Shown here: positions 14,506 through 17,401 of the stretch, one piece after another | Layout: each line of letters opens with the position of its first letter | Position numbering within the stretch: the stretch's first letter is position 1 | Origin: JAVBLF01 sp031553675 | Lineage (GTDB): Bacteria > Bacillota > Clostridia > Christensenellales > CALWSW01 | DNA: 17,401 nucleotides | Direction of reading: 5' to 3' | Assembly (NCBI GenBank): GCA_031553675.1 | Contig: JAVBLF010000113.1 | Location: 1-17,401, forward strand | The notes under the pieces: model-generated | Seen by the model: the letters and a program-made list of their open reading frames with translations, nothing else | Database searches by the model: none | What the model was told of the DNA's origin: nothing | Program-made: the position numbers and the translations under genes

Positions 14506-14782
14506 GAATGCGGCCCTCCGCATCGACGAAAAGCCGCGCGACATTTGGGTCGGGCAGGGGGACTTCCCTTTCCCGGCCCATCATCACATCCAGCGACAGA
14601 TCAAAGTAATCCGCGAGTTGGAGCACCGTTTCCACAGAAGGGCTGGTCTTTCCGTCGATCCAGTTTTTCACGCTGGATTGCGAAACGCCAAGGTCCTTGC
14701 TGATGCGGTAAGCCGTGATGTTGTGGCGCGCCATAATCGCTGCGAGCTGTTGTCCGAAACGAGAGTTGGTGCCCTTATGCAT
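14384..14782 (-). CDS. XRE-family (Cro/CI-like) transcriptional repressor
   Basis: 132 aa from ATG 14782, set by GGAGGG six bases upstream; the much longer frame upstream is not coding. Residues about 8-66 form an HTH_3 domain: FGQQLAAIMARHNITAYRIS, then the recognition region GVSQSSVKNWIDGKTSPSVE (32-51), then LQLADYFDLSLDVMMGRE. The remaining 65 residues show no peptidase motif, so it is not a LexA/CI-type self-cleaving repressor; the C-terminal helix QYVEEVVQDVLEKR may mediate oligomerisation. It is divergent from the promoter at 14823, with a palindrome between, so it most likely controls that promoter and perhaps itself. It resembles ImmR-type or phage-repressor switches of mobile elements. 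Confidence 0.9.
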   Translation of the reverse strand: MHKGTNSRFGQQLAAIMARHNITAYRISKDLGVSQSSVKNWIDGKTSPSVETVLQLADYFDLSLDVMMGREREVPLPDPNVARLFVDAEGRILSGAALSSDQERLYNLRADPLLRQYVEEVVQDVLEKRSKG

Positions 14783-14815
14783 GAAGAACCCTCCAATAAT
14801 ACAAATAAATGGAGT

Positions 14816-14851
14816 ATTTGGATTGACAAATCCAAATGAATGCAGTATCGT
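14816..14851 (+). promoter_or_regulatory. Repressible promoter: palindromic operator over a consensus -35
   Basis: A 9-bp perfect inverted repeat ATTTGGATT (14816-14824) and AATCCAAAT (14829-14837) with spacer GACA contains a perfect -35 TTGACA (14823-14828). TATCGT lies 17 bases on (14846-14851) as a weak -10. A further half-site TTGGATT occurs at 14864-14870. The mirror strand carries TTGTCA, usable as a -35 for the repressor gene. The repressor is the likely ligand. Confidence 0.8.
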
Positions 14852-14965
14852 ATGGATAGATGCTTGGATTTGCCGCGCGCAACTGAAACAGATACCCGTT
14901 GTGCACACGAAGTCAAGCGAATTCTTGTGTGCCGATTGGCATAGTCTGCCCTGGAGGGCTATGTT

Positions 14966-15142
14966 ATGGATCAACGCAAAGCAAGCGAAAACCTTGCCAT
15001 TATTTTGGAGTATGCAGCGCCATGGCCTCCCGCTGACGATCCGTGGTGGTGGCGCTTTCATGCATCCGTGCGCCGGATCTGCGAAGCGCGGCGAGAAGGG
15101 GAAGACGATGCCCATGAGGACCATCGGCGAGGCGGAGACTGA
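14966..15142 (+). CDS. Small element protein, 58 aa, unknown
   Basis: ATG 14966 has GGAGGG seven bases upstream, the best ribosome site on this strand of the element. The protein begins MDQRKASENLAIILEYAAPW, has a WWW triplet in DDPWWWRFHASVRRICEARR, and ends in an acidic/basic tail EGEDDAHEDHRRGGD. It is soluble, with no recognised family. It is the first gene downstream of the repressor-controlled promoter and overlaps the next gene by 35 bases. First genes in this place often encode excision or control proteins; a recombination directionality factor is one possible guess, with no motif in support. Confidence 0.6.
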   Translation: MDQRKASENLAIILEYAAPWPPADDPWWWRFHASVRRICEARREGEDDAHEDHRRGGD

Positions 15143-15536
15143 CAAGGTACAAAACGGCGGAGAGACAGGAGGTGTTTCCACGGCAGAAAGCTTAAACGGC
15201 GCCAATCGGTTTCGGCCGCTTCGAGAGCGGCAACCCGTGATCGTGCGATGCCTGTGGCGCAGGCGGCGCGACGCGGCGCAGCGTTTTGCCCTGTTGGGGC
15301 GCCGCTTGCATGCCTTTGCAAAGCCGGCGCATTCGCGCCTGTACGACATGCGATTGGAGCTTCCGGTGCGCGGCGCCGTTCGAAAAGGCGACCGCGTACA
15401 ACTCATGGGAAACTTCGAAGGTCTCTACCAAGTGTTGACCCTGACCAAAATACAAGGCGCAGAACGGGCCCTATTGATCCGTTGCCCTTGCAAACGCAAA
15501 GATATAAGCGAAAGTAAGCAAGCGATACAATGTTGA
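15108..15536 (+). CDS. Basic element protein, about 142 aa, unknown
   Basis: ATG 15108 with AAGGGG upstream is in frame and gives 142 aa; an AGGAGGTG at about 15170 inside it hints at a shorter form, but no standard start follows. The protein is Arg/Lys-rich (CLWRRRRDAAQRFALLGRRL). A C-terminal part, VRGAVRKGDRVQLMGNFEGL followed by YQVLTLTKI, looks like a small beta-barrel or KOW/SH3-like segment. The tail has CPCKRK and ends in QC. It may bind nucleic acid by charge. I do not recognise a family. It is the last gene before the spacer leading to the ECF transporter. Confidence 0.5.
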   Translation: MPMRTIGEAETDKVQNGGETGGVSTAESLNGANRFRPLRERQPVIVRCLWRRRRDAAQRFALLGRRLHAFAKPAHSRLYDMRLELPVRGAVRKGDRVQLMGNFEGLYQVLTLTKIQGAERALLIRCPCKRKDISESKQAIQC

Positions 15537-15666
15537 TCGACGTTTCGGGTTTATCAAAACATTGCAATACTTAAATATTATCACACAGCATGCGGGTTGT
15601 CTAGGCTGAGATGATCGAAAATGCAATTCTTGTCGATTTCACTCACGTTTCGAAGCGCGACTCCAT

Positions 15667-15696
15667 CAAAAAACGGCCCCGCTCCACGGATGCCGT
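15667..15696 (-). terminator. Probable terminator of the ECF transporter operon
   Basis: Read on the minus strand, ACGGC and GCCGT (plus 15692-15696 and 15673-15677) pair around 14 bases and are followed by TTTTT. It lies 34 bases after the stop of the ATPase gene. The stem is short, so confidence is moderate. Confidence 0.5.
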
Positions 15697-15729
15697 CGTT
15701 CAGCGAACAGCCGCCTAGCGCGTCCAATT

Positions 15730-16581
15730 TCAGCGCGTATGAAGGGGCGATACCTGCCCGATGTAGGAACGAAGTTCTTCGAGGGTGCGCGGCTTTGTCG
15801 CGCTGTTTTCAAATGCAAACCGCTCTTCAAGCATTTCGGCTGCCGCGTAGAGGAGTGGTTTTTTCATGCCCGCTTCGGCGAGTAACTCATCGTGCGCGAA
15901 CACGTCATCGATGCAGGCGTCGGCGATCACTTCGCCGCGGCTGAAGACGATCGCCCGCTTTGCGAAGCGATAGGCGAAATCGACGTCGTGGGTGGAGACG
16001 GCGAGCGCGATGCCTGCGCGGCTCAGTTCTTCGAGCGTCTCTTCGAGTATCGCGACGTTTTCCGGATCGAGCGAGGCGGTCGGTTCGTCGAGCAGGATCA
16101 TCGCGGGCTGCATGGCGAGGATGTCGGCGATGCTGACGCGTTTCTTTTCGCCGCCGCTCAGGTATTGGGGCGCGCGGCGCTCATAGCCGCAGAGGTTCAT
16201 CTGTGCGAGCGCCCGGCCGATGCGTTCTTCTACGTCGGCGTGCTCGAGGCGCAAGTTCATCGGGCCGAAGCTGATTTCCTCCTCGACGGTGCCGGCGATG
16301 ATCTGCGTGTCGGGATCCTGGAAGACGAGGCCGACCGCCTGGCGCAGACGGGTGACGTCCCGCTTCGCCGTTCCGATCGATTGGCCTTCGAGAAAGATCT
16401 GGCCGCTTTGCGGGGTCAGCACGCCGTTGCAACACAAAAAAAACGTGCTTGTCCCCGCGCCGTTTTTGCCGAGCACGGCCACGCGCTCGCCCGCATAAAA
16501 CGTGGCGGACACGTCCTTGAGCGCCGGAAACTGTCCTTCGTAGCGGTAGTGGATGTGTTCGAGCCGAAGCAATTCCTTCAT
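15730..16581 (-). CDS. ECF transporter ATPase (CbiO/EcfA type) with altered Walker A
   Basis: 283 aa from ATG 16581; a TTG at 16623 adds 14 residues overlapping the previous gene and is less likely. AGAGGA lies 11 bases upstream. Motifs: Walker A GKNGAGTST (38-46), Q-loop FQDPDTQ (87-93), signature LSGGEKKR (141-148), Walker B MILLDEP (161-167) and switch His198 (STHD). In the first, Thr44 (codon ACA, plus 16450-16452) stands where Lys is invariant in ABC ATPases. Lys contacts the ATP phosphates, so the site may be inactive, or one base (AAA to ACA) may be an error. All other motifs are intact. The partner T subunit lies directly upstream, so this powers uptake of a metal ion or vitamin; CbiO/CbiQ-like similarity suggests cobalt or nickel. 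Confidence 0.9.
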   Translation of the reverse strand: MKELLRLEHIHYRYEGQFPALKDVSATFYAGERVAVLGKNGAGTSTFFLCCNGVLTPQSGQIFLEGQSIGTAKRDVTRLRQAVGLVFQDPDTQIIAGTVEEEISFGPMNLRLEHADVEERIGRALAQMNLCGYERRAPQYLSGGEKKRVSIADILAMQPAMILLDEPTASLDPENVAILEETLEELSRAGIALAVSTHDVDFAYRFAKRAIVFSRGEVIADACIDDVFAHDELLAEAGMKKPLLYAAAEMLEERFAFENSATKPRTLEELRSYIGQVSPLHTR

Positions 16582-16610
16582 GTGTATGCGTTTCCTCTGT
16601 CGTGTTTCTG

Positions 16611-17401
16611 TCAGCGGATCCAAAAAGCCATGCCCGCAGCGGTGCCGATGAGCAGCAGAGCGGCACCGGCATGTGCGCGCAAGACGGGGTTTTTTCGTTC
16701 GAGGAAGCGGATCTCGGTTTCGAAGCAGCGGCTCTCCATGGCGTCAAAATTGCGGTTGGCTTGCCGGTAGCTCCTTGCCAAAAGATTGGAGTATAGGTTG
16801 CCTGTCGTGCGGACGCTTTTGCGGTAGTCGATGAAGCCCAAGCGGCTCTTGGCGGCGTCTCGCATGGTGTGGTACATGTTGAGAAGGACGAAAACGTAGC
16901 GGTAGATCAAGTACATGAGCTCTACTAGGATTGCGGGGCAGTGAAGCTGCCGAAGCACGGCGATTAGCTCCGAGAGCGGCGTTGACAGGCTGAGCATGTA
17001 AAGGCAGCTAACCGCCCCCAGGGCACGCGCCATGACGAGGGCGGCGCGGGTTTGGTCGGCGGCGGTCACGCAAAGCCAGCGGCCGAAAATGGGAAAGGCC
17101 AGCACGCCCGACGCTTCCGGCGAAACCGTGATGAGAAGGGCCAGTCCGCTGATGAGCAGAAAGCTGAGCGGAAGCGCTAGCATGTGAATGTAGGTGTGCA
17201 GGTGCAGCCCGCCCACCCCCACAACGACGATCAGCATGGCGACCGTCAAAAAGAGGCCGACATAAGGGGTTCGTGCCGTCACGCAAAGCAACATGAGCGC
17301 GAGGGCGGTTGCGCCCTTGAGAGCGGCGTTCGCGGTGTTCAGGCGGGACATCTGCGCGTAAACGTCGATGGTCAGGTACTGGGAGTGGCCGTGTCGGTTC
17401 A
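16611..17401 (-). CDS. ECF transporter transmembrane (T) subunit, CbiQ-like; 5' end at window edge
   Basis: The frame is open from the edge (17401). If the base outside is T on the plus strand, the codon at 17402-17400 is ATG and the protein starts MNRHGHSQYLTIDVYAQ, which matches the short N-terminal segment before CbiQ helices. In that case only one base of the gene is missing. ATG 17351 would lose it. The length is about 263 aa, with several hydrophobic helices between about 25 and 130 and one at the C-terminus. The cytoplasmic coupling part includes ANRNFDAMESRCFETEIR, the place of the T-subunit Arg motif that docks onto the ATPase. The stop at 16611 is 29 bases before the ATPase start. 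The substrate-binding S component (CbiM/N or other) should be further upstream on this strand, outside the window. Confidence 0.88.
   Translation of the reverse strand, partial: NRHGHSQYLTIDVYAQMSRLNTANAALKGATALALMLLCVTARTPYVGLFLTVAMLIVVVGVGGLHLHTYIHMLALPLSFLLISGLALLITVSPEASGVLAFPIFGRWLCVTAADQTRAALVMARALGAVSCLYMLSLSTPLSELIAVLRQLHCPAILVELMYLIYRYVFVLLNMYHTMRDAAKSRLGFIDYRKSVRTTGNLYSNLLARSYRQANRNFDAMESRCFETEIRFLERKNPVLRAHAGAALLLIGTAAGMAFWIR

Larger units (their letters stand above)
12440..15536. mobile_element. Serine-recombinase element inserted in cotJC (right end not found)
   Basis: The left edge is the cotJC junction. Visible content: recombinase (minus), Cro/CI-like repressor (minus), palindromic operator with divergent promoter, and two small unknown genes (plus). 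No capsid, terminase or lysis genes are seen, so it is not a full prophage as far as visible. The right limit given here is only the end of the last element-like gene; the true end may be between 15537 and 15730 or beyond the window. Confidence 0.65.

Noticed and set aside
15600..15760. Minus-strand open stretch (about 50 codons, ALKLDALGGCSLNDG...) considered as the missing cotJC N-terminus
   Set aside because: It shows none of the CotJC N-terminal blocks, has no good start, and a likely terminator lies in it.

Overview
The window reads as high-GC chromosomal DNA from an anaerobic, endospore-forming Firmicute (Clostridia-like). Evidence: a 2-hydroxyacyl-CoA dehydratase/activase-type protein (an anaerobe enzyme class), a fragment of the spore-coat manganese catalase CotJC, a cobalt/nickel-type ECF transporter, strong GGAGG ribosome sites, and an FHA-FtsW/RodA-penicillin-binding-protein operon. 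The exact taxon cannot be named from sequence alone.

Layout. 1-1179 is the 3' part of a dehydratase/activase gene. 1180-1894 is a gene-free spacer with a cluster of palindromic repeats and several hairpins. 1895-3370 holds a small one-helix membrane protein with its own terminator, then a lipoprotein metallophosphoesterase. 3483-7050 is a cell-wall operon: an extended -10 promoter, an FHA-domain membrane protein, a SEDS glycosyltransferase and a class B transpeptidase, all with overlapping ends. A short tandem array lies across the end of that operon. 7213-11538 carries a DUF218/SanA-like membrane protein, a GlgE-like GH13-fold protein and an alpha-glucan phosphorylase, closed by a strong bidirectional terminator.

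The minus-strand part from 11637 up is the most interesting. A Gly-Phe-Asn repeat protein and the C-terminal two thirds of cotJC are followed, exactly where the cotJC reading frame loses homology, by a large serine recombinase on the same strand. The last ~9 codons of the recombinase lie in cotJC DNA in another frame. Behind it are a Cro/CI-type repressor, a palindromic operator over the -35 of a divergent promoter, and two small unknown genes under that promoter. This is the architecture of a sporulation-gene intervening element, like skin in sigK: the recombinase sits at the edge of an interrupted mother-cell gene and excision could rebuild it. The N-terminal part of cotJC is not recognisable in this window, so the far boundary and the working of the switch remain inference.

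15730-17401 returns to host-like genes on the minus strand: the ATPase and transmembrane subunits of an ECF (CbiO/CbiQ-type) transporter. The ATPase has Thr in place of the invariant Walker A Lys.
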